A stretch of 64,000 bases of DNA from Microplitis mediator (lineage: Eukaryota; Arthropoda; Insecta; Hymenoptera; Braconidae), in the NCBI RefSeq assembly GCF_029852145.1, contig NC_079975.1, positions 8,556,001-8,620,000 on the forward strand, in the 5' to 3' direction. Shown piece by piece: positions 45,950 to 58,347 of the stretch. The number at the start of each line of letters is the position of its first letter. Within the stretch, counting starts at the first letter, position 1. Below the pieces are notes generated by a model that worked only from the letters and a program-made list of their open reading frames with translations, was not told the origin of the DNA and did not search any database. The position numbers and the translations under genes are program-made.

Positions 45950-46651
45950 GCACACCTCAATCGCTCATTTTATTTTTAATGATTACTTTTACTATATAAT
46001 ATTAATGTATTTTTTTTTTTATTATGAACTTTTATTCAACTTACAAATTATCAATTTGATTTTTTTATTCCTTATTTTCAGTTTAATATTTTTTTACGAA
46101 CATTTTTTTTAAATATCCCGCCTTTTGTTTTAGATGTCGCTTTTTTTTCAAACATATTGATACGCTAGTGCTGCCACCAGTAATTGACAGAGAGAAACAA
46201 TTAAAAAAATGATAAAACAACAGTAAAAATAGCAGCTAAATTTTTCACGAATAATCAGTATTACGTCGTTAATTAATTACAATTAACTAAAAGGATTCAG
46301 ATAGTAATTCTAATAAGGGTTCTTGGGATAAAAAATACAAAGACAATAAAAAAAAAGTTAGGCCGATTAATGGTGTCTATTGAGAGTTATCGTGTTTACG
46401 AAGTTTCATACGTAACAATTGACAACACTAGTTTTTTAAGTTAAAATAATTTATTTTAAATGAACAAAAAAATGAATCGACTTAATATTGGGTTCAAATT
46501 TTTCCTGAATAAATTCTCTATATGCTAGTATACAATTTTACCTATTTTAGTGTAATTAAAATAGTGTAGTATGATTTTTATTTGAGTAAAATAGTCGAAT
46601 AAAAAAAACCGTTCATAAAGCACCCTCAGCGCTTTCGCACTTGAGGTGTGC
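45950..46651 (-). mobile_element. 702-bp R3 copy 4, inverted
   Basis: Read on the minus strand it begins GCACACCTCAAGTGCGAAAG and ends AGCGATTGAGGTGTGC, collinear with copy 1 at 9426 and the same length. The shared tail TTTTGGATTTTCCAACAT lies beyond the minus-strand right end (45931-45949). Confidence 0.85.
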
Positions 46652-48190
46652 AACAAAAGTATTTATTATCTTTACGATAAAAAAAAATTATATTTTATTG
46701 AGACAAATTTAAGAACTTGGGTTATGAGTTTTAACAGCTTATAAAATAAAAATTAAATGCAGAATAAATAAATTTGCAGTCTACTATAACTATTAATATC
46801 GTAATTTTGACAATACAATGTACAGAAATACAGCCGAGTATCGGAATTTGGCGTGTACGTAGTTTAGTAAGTACCGCATAAAAACCACGAAGACAATATT
46901 TATAGCACGTGACCGACGTAAGTTTAACACTTTTTTCCTGCAACTTCAGCGAATCGATAATGATGATCGTTATAATGTATGACACGGGATTAAACACGAT
47001 TTCAGACCACGAATGATGTCAGTTTACGCTTCGGTCAGCCAACATCACCTTTGGTCTGAAATAGTCTTGTTTCATTACTTTTCGCACAATATACTGTTTT
47101 ATAGTGACCTTAAACTAGTTTTTCTATTCAACTGGTTATCGTTTATTAAAACTTTCGTGTGTTGCTACTATTATGACTTTCAAATATACTGTGTGTTTTA
47201 TGATTTTGGAATGATAAATCGTTATTGTGCTAATATACTGCTGGAAATTTTCCGTTACATTTAAATTCAAAGGAAATTATTCAAAGTCATTGACAAGATC
47301 AATTCAATCAAAAATATTAAGTATAAATATTAGGGTTGTGCGAAACAAATCGACTCAATTAGTTCTAAATTTTAAGTTGTTTGAAAACTTCCAAATCATT
47401 CATCAATTTTACGATAAAAAGTTGAATTAATCCAATAATCGATGTTATCAACTTTTATTCAGAAATTAAAGTTATCGTAAAAAAGTTTAATTTGAAACAC
47501 AATAACAGACAAATAAAGTTCTTCTTCTTATATTTTTGCTTTAATTGATGAAATAAAAAAAAAAAAAACTTGAAATTTTCTTTATTAGTTTCGAGAAAGT
47601 TCAACTCCAAGATTAAAAAATACTGCTATCGGTAAACTGCGTTTAAAGTTTGTATTTATGACTGCACTTAGTATCTTATTCGTACGTCATTTAATCAAGT
47701 AATCAATAATCGCATTTACTTTATCCTAAAAATATTAAAACACAATAGTTATTTATATACATTCATTTAAAATCAAATCGTTCATACAGACATATGTAAG
47801 AGATGTTGGAATCAATTACATAAATTGGTATCATTAATGCATATCAAAATGTAAAACTCAGTAATGAGCCTAAAGATACTGGTGCGACTTCTCAACTTGT
47901 TTCATAACTAATATATGAACTAATTTAATATTCTCACTCATGATATTACTTTGAACCTAATCATATTAATTTAATGTTAAATTACAGGAGATATTTTTTC
48001 GAACGCTAAAGTAGAGAAAGATTCTTAGAAAATCTATACTATAGTTCATTGTCTTCGCACATTAATTTTTCATGCGATCAACAGAAGTACTTTCATATTC
48101 ATTGGTTACAAGTTCATATCATAAAAATGTTATGTGTTTTGGAATTTCAACAATCTAATTAGTTACTGAGGTTTGTTTTCTCAAACTATG
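46652..48190. other. Unassigned AT-rich sequence
   Basis: No gene is supported. 46850-47050 is slightly more complex. Confidence 0.45.
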
Positions 48191-49048
48191 CACGGAGAAA
48201 AATGGAGACAAAGAATGTACGAGTTTTTATTATGCTGCCTAGCAAACTTGAAACGGAGACCAAACTTAAAAAATTATTACGCTGCACTACAATTATTATT
48301 GTGAGCCTCTAAAAATTTTTTATTCTCTACTATAATTTCTAATTTAGACAAATAATTTGAATTACAATTTATCTATAAGTTTTGAGTGTACACGGTAAGA
48401 AATATTTTGCGGATATCACTATTCCAGAATGGGCGTGAACGCCATACTGTATGGTATCGAAGATTTTTATAGGTTATAAAATTGTATGCATAGATGATTC
48501 GACCGTTACGGGAATAGTAACATTGGCAATAGTTGTCGCGGACGCCGTATTGTCAGTATGGCCGTCAGGCCCATGCTGCATTGCCGTATCCACATTACTT
48601 CTGGCCGATAAACCTAGTCTAACGACATCTATATAGTTTTGTCGGTAATACGATAGTATACATTGATTGATACGTCAGAAACTATGGCGGGAAAAACTAG
48701 TAGCATTGTGTCCTCGGCATTGTAGTATGGGTCTCAGGACCATGCTGTTTCGCCGTGCCTGCTATGCATACATGGGAGCAGTACAATAGCTCTAGTACAA
48801 TACAATATAGTAAATAACGCCATACTTCTGGGACTCGTTACAATACTGTCTTGGAATATTTCACATACTATTTTAATATCTGTCTTGAGACCATACTTGC
48901 ATGGTGTTAAATGCTATGCATTTCTTACCGTGTATAATAGTTTTTGTAATGCAGCATAATAATTTTTTAGCAACTCAACGTCCCGTTTCAAGTTTGGTCG
49001 ACAGCAGAATAAAAATTCTTAAATTTCTTCAGCCCATTTTTCTCCGTG
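48191..49048. mobile_element. Outer MITE (CACGGAGAAAAATGG ends) split by an M542 element
   Basis: CACGGAGAAAAATGGAGAC on the left is mirrored by CAGCCCATTTTTCTCCGTG on the right, with TA after the right end. Inner words TATTATGCTGCCTAGCAAAC and GCAGCATAATAA are inverted. Without the insert the element is about 310 bp. Confidence 0.82.
48391..48932. mobile_element. 542-bp MITE family M542, copy B
   Basis: Ends CACGGTAAGAAAT and ATTTCTTACCGTG are perfect mirrors, with TA on both sides (48389-48390, 48933-48934). It is exactly 542 bp, inserted within the 48191-49048 element. The shared 61-codon frame is at 48451-48636. Confidence 0.95.
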
Positions 49049-50421
49049 TATAAGTAATCACAATCATTGATTATTTGATAGAGAATTTGTGCTGTCTTAG
49101 TATCTGAGATATCTCTTGAATTAACATTTCTTTCTTAAATGATCATAATTAAGTCTTTTATTAAGTGCTTGTAATTTGGCCCTCGCTTGTAATTAGGGTA
49201 CAAAGCGCTTCTTCGAATATTTTAACTATCCCGATCTTCAATTGTACTCAGGATCTATTAGTTTTTCATTTAAATTAGAATTTTTTTGTTCATTATTTTA
49301 AATTATGGAGCATTGATCTCTTAGCTCTATATATATTCTGTATAGTTTTAGCCACTTTAGGGCCAGTTTTGGACACAATGTCTATACTATTGCAATGGAA
49401 GTTTTTTTTTATACTTCTTCATTAATTGAAATGAAGTATTAAATATCCAAAAATTGAGTAATGGTCACAAAAGATAATTTTAACCCTATACCCCTATTTT
49501 TAGTAATATTGTCAGGTTGATGCCTGTTCTAATAAATAAGCGATTGCTCGTACGTAGCGTTTTATTAGTTACAATTATTATTCGGAATCGGTAGTTTACC
49601 GAGAAAACTGCATTATAGTTTACAAGTATCCTAGTCATTGCATGTACAACTTTAAGATGTACCTTACTAAGCTTTTAATTGGTTTAAAAGTGGATCCATA
49701 CTAAACTGTAATGAATTTTTCGGACTCTCTTATTCTATTAATTCTTAATTAGATTAATTCAATTTTTATAGAGAGATTACGAATGAAATGTATTCAAAAT
49801 TAATTATAATTTTTCATTACTTCTGAGTATTTATGCCCTATGATGTTAAAACATATGTTTAAACGAAAACGCCTTTTAATTTTCATATTTTGAAGCTCAT
49901 TCAGCTCTAAACCAGCTTAAAGTTCTGGAGATAGCTCGCAAAGTCAGACAATAATCGCATTTTGCACACTTTGAGTGCGAAGCGTTGAGTGTTCTATTCT
50001 CGCTTGGAAATTTTTCACCTCTCTAATCTCCTTTATTTAATTCTGACGCTAAATTGTACCTGTAGTTCATATAATATACTAAAATATCACAAAAATACTC
50101 ACTTTTACAAAGAGAACATTCTCATAAACAAAAGTGACGCTATCTTAGATCTATTCAATTTGGTATTCATGTCAAAAAGTTAAATTCGATGTTCAATTCC
50201 GGTCGTGTCGGCTGATCTGTATTTACGTTCGTAAAAATGTAAATACGGCATCTCTCAAGACGCAATGAATCGATTGCAAGGAGCCTCGACTGCATGGTCG
50301 AATAAAATAAATTCTCTCTACCTATCTATTTATTAACCTCATTCCTTTTGCTTTCGCTTTATCTACTTTTTACTCTATAAACATCAAAAACAAGCCATAT
50401 CACACATCAATACATCAATAA
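49049..50421. other. Unassigned sequence
   Basis: It includes a GCACACTTTGAGTGCGAAGC motif near 49963 that resembles an R3 left end, without further match. No gene is supported. Confidence 0.4.
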
Positions 50422-50591
50422 TTAATTGAATCGTTTATTTGAGAAACCCCATAAGTCAAGAAAACAAAATTTTTCGGGAAACACAAAAAACATTTTTTTG
50501 GAAAAACTTGACATTAAAATAATAAATAAATAATTGAATACAATAATGTTAGCGTCTCTGAAAACGATTCCAACAAGAAAAATTTTATTTT

Positions 50592-51360
50592 AACTTCCCG
50601 CTAAGAAAATTGTAAATTTTCAAAAATTCGGGAAGTTATTGGTTTCGGTCCGATTTACGAAAATCGAATTTCCATCAGATGTCGACGTTTCAAGGTCCTA
50701 GGAAGCTATCCTGACTAATTTCACGATGATGTCCGAGTGTATGTATGTGTGTACGTACGTACGTACGTACGTATGTATGTATGTAAATATTCATAACTCT
50801 TGAACGGATGAACCGATTTTGATCGTTGAGGTGTCATTCGATGCGGCTTGTTAATGTCTTGAGGCCGTAGAACTTTGAACTTAATCGGTAGGGTGCGTTC
50901 AGAGATATTTCAAAAATAAAATTTTTTCAAAAATGTTTTATTTGGATAACTTCCAATTTGCTCGATGGATTGATTCCAAAATCTAATCAGCTCTAAAACT
51001 CTATAAGCCGCGTCGAATGCCACCTCAACCATCAAAATCGGTTCATTCGTTCAAGAGAAACCGTTGACGAAAGAATTCAAAAAAAATTTTTTCCTTGGTT
51101 TTTTTGAAATTTCTCAAAAACGGCTGAATAAATCAATTTCAAAATTCGACCAGCTTTAGAACTTGATAAAACGCGTCGATTGCCACCTCAACCATCAAAA
51201 TCGGTTAATTCGTTCGCGAGATATCGTGGAAGAAAGAAATGCTAAAAAATGGTTTTTTACAAAACAATGGCATACAAAAGTAATTGCGAGCTCGAAGAGC
51301 TCGAAAATATATTCACAATAATGTTTTCGAGCTCAGCGAGCTCGAAAACAGCGGGAAGTT
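50592..51360 (+). mobile_element. Repeat family R1, copy 2
   Basis: It starts AACTTCCCGCTAAGAAAATT and ends GAAAACAGCGGGAAGTT, with inverted ends of about 11 bp. It carries TTTCGGTCCGATTTACGAAA and CCTAGGAAGCTATCCTGACT and then an ACGT/ATGT tract. Two direct copies and one inverted copy of a unit with CACCTCAACCATCAAAATCG follow. It is non-coding and nested in the 50422-51919 element. Confidence 0.85.
50752..50783. repeat. (ACGT)n / (ATGT)n microsatellite inside R1 copy 2
   Basis: Tandem ACGT units pass into ATGT units, at the position where other R1 copies hold GT or AC/GC tracts. Confidence 0.92.
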
Positions 51361-52019
51361 TTGGGGCTGGCCCGCAGGGTCAACTGACAGACCGATTTTT
51401 TTAACTGAAACTACTTAAAAAAATTATTTAAAGTTGATTGACTTATGGGGTTTCTCAACCAAACGGAAAAAAAAGTTATAAAATCATTGTTTTTTTAAAT
51501 GTTTCCACTCAAATCATTTATTACACTGATAAAATGAAGTATTAAATATGTATTTGAACTCTGAAACTCAGAAATTACAAAAAATTATAATTAATTTAAT
51601 CATTTTAATTAGTCATATAACAGTCAACAATAAAAAAACATTTGAAATTAATTTCCCAAAAAAGCGCGAATTTCAAATAAAAAAAAAAACAATTATTTCT
51701 GTGAAACTAAAACGGCATTTGTCTATTTGAGTCAGTGACTTATGGGGTTTCTCAATTAAATTAAATTGCTGTCACCCCGTTAATTTTTTTTTAAACGCTG
51801 ATTTGATGCATATTTTGATTGGTTTCTATGGAGGGACATCCAAGGAATCCAAAAATGCAAAAAACCCAATTTCGTCAAAAACATGACTTATGGGATTTTT
51901 CGAATAAACGATTCAATTATTTTTTGAAATTTTCAATAGGATTACTTGTCGGGTATCAGTTGTCATGCAACCGATGGAATCATATCGTTCATAAAATATA
52001 GTGGAGTTACATACTCGTA

Positions 52020-52459
52020 CACACAGAAAAAATTACTAAGTTCCTTTATGCTACATAGTGATTTTTTGTGTCGTGAATATTATAACCTCATATTAACGCC
52101 AGACTGTATTGGCCACAGAACACAAATTAGGATAAAAATATTAAAGAATTGCAATAAAATAATGCGTATTTATAATAGACAGAAAAACAGATGAAAGACG
52201 GTGTCGACATAATCTGCGCACGCAATTTTTCGTTGTAATGTAGGAAATTCTTTTATTTTTAGCAAAAGTTACTGTGTTGAAATAGAAATAAATTCCTCTT
52301 TCATGTTAACATAGAAAAAGTTTCTTTGTTAGTAGATAAGAAAAATTACCTTGATATCATAGCAAATATTCTTATGTAGAATCGGTAAAGTTTCTGTGTT
52401 AATACAGGAAATTTCGCTATATATAAACAGAGAAAAATCTCTATGGTTTTCTCTCCATG
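52020..52459. mobile_element. ACATAG-word element (W1-like), copy 4
   Basis: It starts CACACAGAAAAAATTAC after TA and ends TTTTCTCTCCATGG. Words AACATAGAAAAAGTTTC and TATCATAGCAAATATTC recur. Unrelated sequence at about 52095-52230 may be an insert. Confidence 0.55.
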
Positions 52460-52515
52460 GACGATTGTATAAATGACTACACGTCTATACGTTTTATGTT
52501 AACTCGCCTGTTCTA

Positions 52516-52967
52516 CACGGAGGAAAAAAAATGGCATTATTTTCCTATGTCGACATAGTGAAAATTCTTATGTCAAAATAGAAAAAATTTATATGTAAAC
52601 ATTGAAAGCATTTCAAAATTAGCATACAAAGTATTCCTGTGTGAACATATTATTAATTTATATGTTATTATAGGAATTTTTCCGATGCTGAACGGGAAAA
52701 TTTCTAAGTCAATAAATTCAACAAAATCAATTTGTTACTTTTAGATTTTTATGTAGACAGAAATTTTTCTATATTGGCATAGTAAAAATCCCTATAATAG
52801 CATAGAAATTTTGTGTATCTTACATGGTTATTTTTCCATATCAGTGTAGGAATAATCACTATGTTAGTATTGAAATAGATTCTATGTGAGCATAATGAAA
52901 ATACCCATGTTAGAATTTAAAAAATACGTGTGCGAAAATGGAAATATATCAATTTTTACTCTCTGCG
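52516..52967. mobile_element. CCTATGTT-word element (W1), copy 5
   Basis: CACGGAGGAAAAAAAATGG on the left and ATTTTTACTCTCTGCG on the right are flanked by TA. Interior words TTCCTATGTCGACATAG, AAACATTGAAAGCATT and GCATAGTAAAAATCC recur. Confidence 0.7.
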
Positions 52968-52969
52968 TA

Positions 52970-54287
52970 TACATGAATAATTTCTAATTACGACCGCATA
53001 TGTAAGCAATTTTTAAATTAACTGCAAATAGTAGATCAACTGAGACTACAAAATTTTTTTCAATTTTTATTGCTGCATGAGCGTTTGTGGTTTGCACTTT
53101 TTTATCTTAAAAACTTTATATTTTAAAGTATTTTTTGCCTTTCGTTCGTAATAGGAAATGCACTTGTGTGATTAAATCTGTAGAACGAGTTAAAATAAAC
53201 TATTAAAACAAGTTTAAATAAGAACGATGAAGATAATGAGAATGAGATTAGATATTTACTATGTTCGTTATTCTTGAGTTTAGAATTTTAATGATGAGTA
53301 AGTTATAGTGATTTCTACATTGAAACAATAGATTAATTCAATAGTCAAACCAAGTAAACGGAAAAGAAAGACGATAGAGAGCGAGAGAAAGGGGAAATAA
53401 AGGCTGCTATTGAAACTTGAAGAACTTGCTGTAATAAACCATCTTATAAACTAAACCCCACGAGCCATTATCATCTTGATCGTGCAGGCAAACTCTTAAA
53501 TTTTACTAGCTCTGAAACAATAGTCCTTTAGATTGATACTTTTCACAAATATTTTTTCCTGTAATTCTTCCAAAAAGTTTAAGCGCTTTTCTTTCTCAAG
53601 TATAATAGTGGTAGATAGTACAAGAAAACATAGAGAAGTTTGCTTTGTTCATGATTGGTGGAAATTTTTTAAAAATTTGAATGATTTATGTTGAATAGAA
53701 CAACAACGGAGCTTTCTTTTCCATGTTCATAGTTTTTATTATGATTAAATAAAAGTGAACATTGAATTTCTTTTTATTTAATATTAATTTTGAATGTATA
53801 AAAATATTTGGCTTGAAATATACGATCTACCGAAAATAAAAGTGTATCTAATAAAAAAAATGTATATAGAAATAGAAAATAATGAAATTAAAATTTTCAT
53901 TTCTATAGTCAGACAAATGAAATAATGTCTTTTTCTAAATTCAACGAACGTTAAATCAAACGGAATATTGTCTATTATCTTATCGTGAAACCTGGAGTAT
54001 TTCAGATTTTTCTATTTTGTTGTTACTGCGTTTACGTGGCTAGTTTACTAAATAGAGAGATAGATTGAAACCGGGATGAATGTTGTTAATCGGATTTTCG
54101 AGGTTTTAATACGTACTTACAAATAAAGAGATAAAATCTGTCGGAAACACTGATTTTTTTCAACAATTAATTTTTTTTAACTCATACAATAATTGTCTGA
54201 AAGTAAAGAAGGAGTATAGAAAAACATATAGAAACTGAAAGACTCAATTAAACTGTTAATTACGAATAATGTCGGAAAAAAAATCTG
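52970..54287. other. Unassigned AT-rich sequence
   Basis: No gene is supported. 53330-53520 is slightly more complex. Confidence 0.5.
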
Positions 54288-54869
54288 TAAAACAGCTCGT
54301 AAACGTTATGATTTTTAAATTTATTAGCTTTTCGAGCTCAGAAATCGCTTGGACTAGAAAAAAATGTATGTTGCTGAAAAGACGCAATTTTTGTACAACG
54401 ATATCTTTGGAACAAATCGACCGATTTTCATGTGTTTTGTGACCATTGGAAGTACGATTTGAGACTTTGCTTTCGTTAAATTTTGAAGTGAATCGATCGA
54501 GTGGTTTACGAGTTATGTAACAAAAACCTAAAACAACAATTTTTTTTAAATAAATTGGAAACTACTCGACCGATCGACATCAAAATCTACTCAACTTTAA
54601 TTAATGAGCTTTTTTGATTGCCTCAACGAACGTTCAAATCGGTTCATTTGTTTCAGATATCGTACGACTAAAATCAGTTTACACACACACACACACGCAC
54701 AGGCGCGCGCGCACACATAGGTTCATCTGAGAGTAATAGCAGTAGAAGTCAGAATAACTTTCCAGGACGTCAAAACATCGACATCTGATAAAAACTCGAT
54801 TTTCGAAAATCGGACCGAAATCAATAAATGCCTTTTTTTTTTTTAATTGTCTATTTCATAGTGGGAAGT
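54288..54869 (-). mobile_element. Repeat family R1, copy 3, inverted
   Basis: Read on the minus strand it begins GACTTCCCACTATGAAATAG. It contains TTTCGGTCCGATTTTCGAAA, then CTGGAAAGTTATTCTGACTT, a GT/GC tract, and ends with GAGCTCGAAAAGC. The order is the same as copies 1 and 2. Confidence 0.8.
54679..54718. repeat. (AC)n (GC)n microsatellite inside R1 copy 3
   Basis: ACACACACACACACGCAC followed by GGCGCGCGCGCAC. Confidence 0.92.
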
Positions 54870-54894
54870 CAATAAAGGATCAATTATGAAATTA

Positions 54895-55416
54895 GGGGAG
54901 GGAGGGGCAAAAGGGGGTACTTAAGGAAATACCAAGTTTTCGAGGACTCAAATACGCTAAATCTTTTTTTTTTTTAATGATATTCAAAGTAAATAGAAGA
55001 AATTTTCAGTTACCGTTGAAAAAAAAAATTTTTCATTTCTGCGGGCAAAGTGGGGTACCCCCTAAAAAAGGCAAAAAAAACAAATTTCTGGATTTTAAAC
55101 GAATTTGATTGAGTTGAATTTTTTTGTAAGTAATTTACCGGAAGAAAAATTATATTTTACATGTTTATTGGATACAAAAGAAGAAAAAAAATTTTTAATA
55201 GTTTTTATCATAAAACAAACGTCATTAATATTTTTCAACTGACAATTGATTTTTGAAAAAGTTTACCAAAAAAAATTCAAAGTAACGCTTAATTATATTT
55301 ATAGCAGTGATTTTGGATTATCAAAGTTGATTTTGGAAAGTGATTTGTTTTTATCAAATTTTGGGGGTACCCCGTTTTGCCTACCCTACCCCCTTTTGCC
55401 CCCCCCCCCCTTCCCC
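54895..55416. mobile_element. 522-bp element with GGGGCAAAAGGGGGTA / GGGGTACCCC words
   Basis: GGGGAGGGAGGGGCAAAAGG on the left is mirrored by CCTTTTGCCC then a C run and TTCCCC on the right, with TA on both sides (54893-54894, 55417-55418). Interior words GGCAAAGTGGGGTACCCCCT and GGGGTACCCCGTTTTGCC repeat the end motif. It lies about 25 bp beyond R1 copy 3. Confidence 0.82.
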
Positions 55417-55418
55417 TA

Positions 55419-56934
55419 CTTATCATCCGATTATAGAAGTTTAAAACATAATATTCTAATAATTTTAAGTTAAACACATTCTTTAAAAACTATCATTTTT
55501 AAAAGAATCGGAACTGCTAATTAAGAATTTAAAAAAAATTAATAAGCTTGTTTGCATGAAAAACATAACAACGCTAATTACTGACAATAAATTCCACTTC
55601 TTAGTACTTAATATGAATTTTTAATATTCTCGTTTTCTGTACATTCAATCTCTACCATCATATCTGACTGTATTTACTTATGAATACCAACCATCTATTA
55701 TTTATATTAGTAGGTTTAAAGTATAATAAAGTTACAAACGAGATATTTTAACTTAAAATTTATCATTTTGCTAAATTATCAGTCATAATTTCCTTAGTAA
55801 TAAATACTTTTCATCGAAATGGATAATTTAAAAAACATTTTAAATTTCTAGCTGATATTTTTCATTTGTTGTACGAGATAAAAGTATTGTAATATATAAG
55901 AAATTAATCACTTTATAGAATTCTTTAAATTTACGAAATAGTTTTTAGTTTTCGGAGACTCACTTATTTGCTTTTTAAGCAGCCTTATAATTTAACTTTC
56001 CGAATGTTAGAAATAAATACAAGACCTATAGATTTTATAGCATATTCACGAAGGAGACAAATATATATAGATACTTATTTATAAGTTATTGATAAACTTT
56101 TAAAGTTGCTTTACTTTTTTTTTTTTCAGTCACTCAATAAATGATTGAAAAGAAGTTCGATGTCGAACAAAAAACAAAGTAACTACAGAAAAGAAAAAAA
56201 ACTTACATAGAAAACTTTATTTTCTATCATTTTTCTTGCTAAATTTAAAAAAATGTCTGATCTTATAAAAGCCATTCGGATGGTCACGAGAAACAATACG
56301 AAATCTGTCGAGGATTTGATCAAACGTTTGCATCTATACATCACTTGTATCTTTTCAACTGCACAATGCTGCGCATGTCGATCAGACAATATGACGTGAA
56401 CTGTGGTAGACCAATATCCTGCGGGTTCTTCTATTCACAATCATCTATTTTTTATTTTGTTGATAAATGTACGGATTCACTTGAGAATTTTATTAAAAAT
56501 TGAACTTGACGGTTCAATAAATACTAGTCGACCTAATAGTACGCAATATGTGCTTAAAGGTTTACTTATATATAAATATATAAAATTATTTATGAACTAT
56601 TACCTACAGGGAGAAAATTTTATTATACTATTAACGATCCTAAATTTTTAATTTCAACTATTTGAAATGGTAGCAAAATTTTTCAGAGGTAAAATAATAA
56701 GTTTTACCATCGTACGTTTTGTCTTTTAAATAATTAAAATATGTAACAATACAATCGTTTAAGTCCGAGTATAATAAAACTGCCAAAATATTGGAGCTAT
56801 TATTGATAACTTTAAATGATTGAGTATGATCATCACAATAGCAATCATCCAAGTATTGAGTGAAATTAATCACATATACAGATAAACAAAGAGAAAATTA
56901 CGTATAGACAAGCTTCAGGGCTTCCCGCCTTTTT
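55419..56934. other. Unassigned AT-rich sequence
   Basis: No gene or clear repeat was recognised. Confidence 0.5.
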
Positions 56935-57435
56935 CATCCGAGATAATTTCTCGCATCAAAATTTCTCAGGATGAAATTTCTCGTAACATAATTCACTCGA
57001 ACAAAAATTAATTATGTGATACACCTTGACAACTATACAAAAACACCTACATCATGATCATCATCATCATCATCATCATTATCATCATCATCTTATGTCT
57101 CTTACACACATCCAAGGGAAGGAAAAATAATAAGAGGGGATAATGTACTTATATTAAAGCAATTACTATGCATGATGAACAATGTACAATATACATTTTC
57201 AATTTTCCAACTGGGGGGCTTTTTCTCTTAACCCCCACCGTCCCTGGACCCCTCCAAAATTTTCGTCTTCCCTCACTCTCCCGTATTTCTATTAACAAGA
57301 TAAATTTTCGTATGAGAAAATATATCCGAAGATATTTTTACCATGAGAACTTATGGCCGGGATAAAATATTGCACGAGAAATTATTACTGAGGAATTTTG
57401 TCGCGAGAAATTATTGCTTGATAAAAAAGAGACGG
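56935..57435. mobile_element. CGAGAAATT-word element
   Basis: CCGCCTTTTTCATCCGAGAT on the left loosely mirrors TTGATAAAAAAGAGACGG on the right. The words ATAATTTCTCGC, AAATTTCTCAGG, CGCGAGAAATTATTG and CTGAGGAATTTTG recur in both orientations. It contains a (CAT)n microsatellite. Confidence 0.65.
57054..57093. repeat. (ATC)n microsatellite
   Basis: About 13 ATC/CAT units with one TAT interruption. Confidence 0.92.
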
Positions 57436-57650
57436 TTCAAACTGTACCGCCAATATTTAAATTCTTTATTAGTTTAGATAGTAATTATTATTTGGGCTAA
57501 TGAAAACTATTGCCATCAGGTTATTAAGGATTACGATCTTGATAATAGTTTTAATTAGTTAAGACGATAAAAGTTATAATTTCTGATTATCATCAATAAT
57601 TGTAGATTTTGCCATATTGCTGATCGATACTACAATTCAAATTGTTTATC
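57436..57650. other. Unassigned AT-rich sequence
   Basis: No feature was recognised. Confidence 0.5.
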
Positions 57651-57652
57651 TA

Positions 57653-58194
57653 CACGGTAAGAAATATTTTGCAGATATCACTATGCCAATATGGGCGTGA
57701 ACGCCATACTGTATGGTTTCGAAAATTTTTATAGGTTATAAAATTGTATGCATAGATGATTCGACCATTGCGGGAATAGTAACATTGGCGATAGTTGTCG
57801 TGGACGCCGCAATGTCAGTATGGCCGTCAGGCCCATACTGCGTTGCCGTATCCACGATTCTTCTGGCCAATAAACCTAGTCTAACGACATCTATATAGTT
57901 TTGGTCGTAATACGATAGTATACATTGATTGACACGCCAGAAATTATGGCGGGAAAAACTAGTAGCATTGTGCCGTCGGCATTGTAGTATGGGTCTTAGG
58001 GCCATGCTGTTTCGCCGTGCCTGCTATGCATACGTGTGAGCAATACAACAGCTCCAGTACTATACAGTATAGTAAATAACGCCGTACTTCTGGAACTCGT
58101 TACAATACTGTCTTGGAATATTTCACATACTATGTTAGTATCTGTCTCGAGACCATACCAGCATGGTGTTGAACGCCATATATTTCTTACCGTG
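57653..58194. mobile_element. 542-bp MITE family M542, copy C
   Basis: Ends CACGGTAAGAAAT and ATTTCTTACCGTG are perfect mirrors with TA on both sides (57651-57652, 58195-58196). It is exactly 542 bp. The shared 61-codon frame is at 57713-57898. This copy sits in sequence without an obvious host element. Confidence 0.95.
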
Positions 58195-58347
58195 TAATCA
58201 TTCAAATGATATTCACTACTATCGAAATCAGTTTTTAAATTTTACTATAACTAGATGATAACTTTTACTGTAAAATTCTCTCCGTTTAGGTCAACTCTTG
58301 AAATTGTAATGTCTTTAATAAATTTATTGCCGTATAATTCATACGTG

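Larger units (their letters stand above)
50422..51919. mobile_element. Outer element with GACTTATGGGGTTTCTC words, split by R1 copy 2
   Basis: TTAATTGAATCGTTTATTTG on the left mirrors CGAATAAACGATTCAATTAT on the right. The word GACTTATGGGGTTTCTC occurs inverted near 50441-50457, direct near 51439 and 51730, and in altered form near 51884. The interior near 51430-51880 is low-complexity. Confidence 0.65.
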
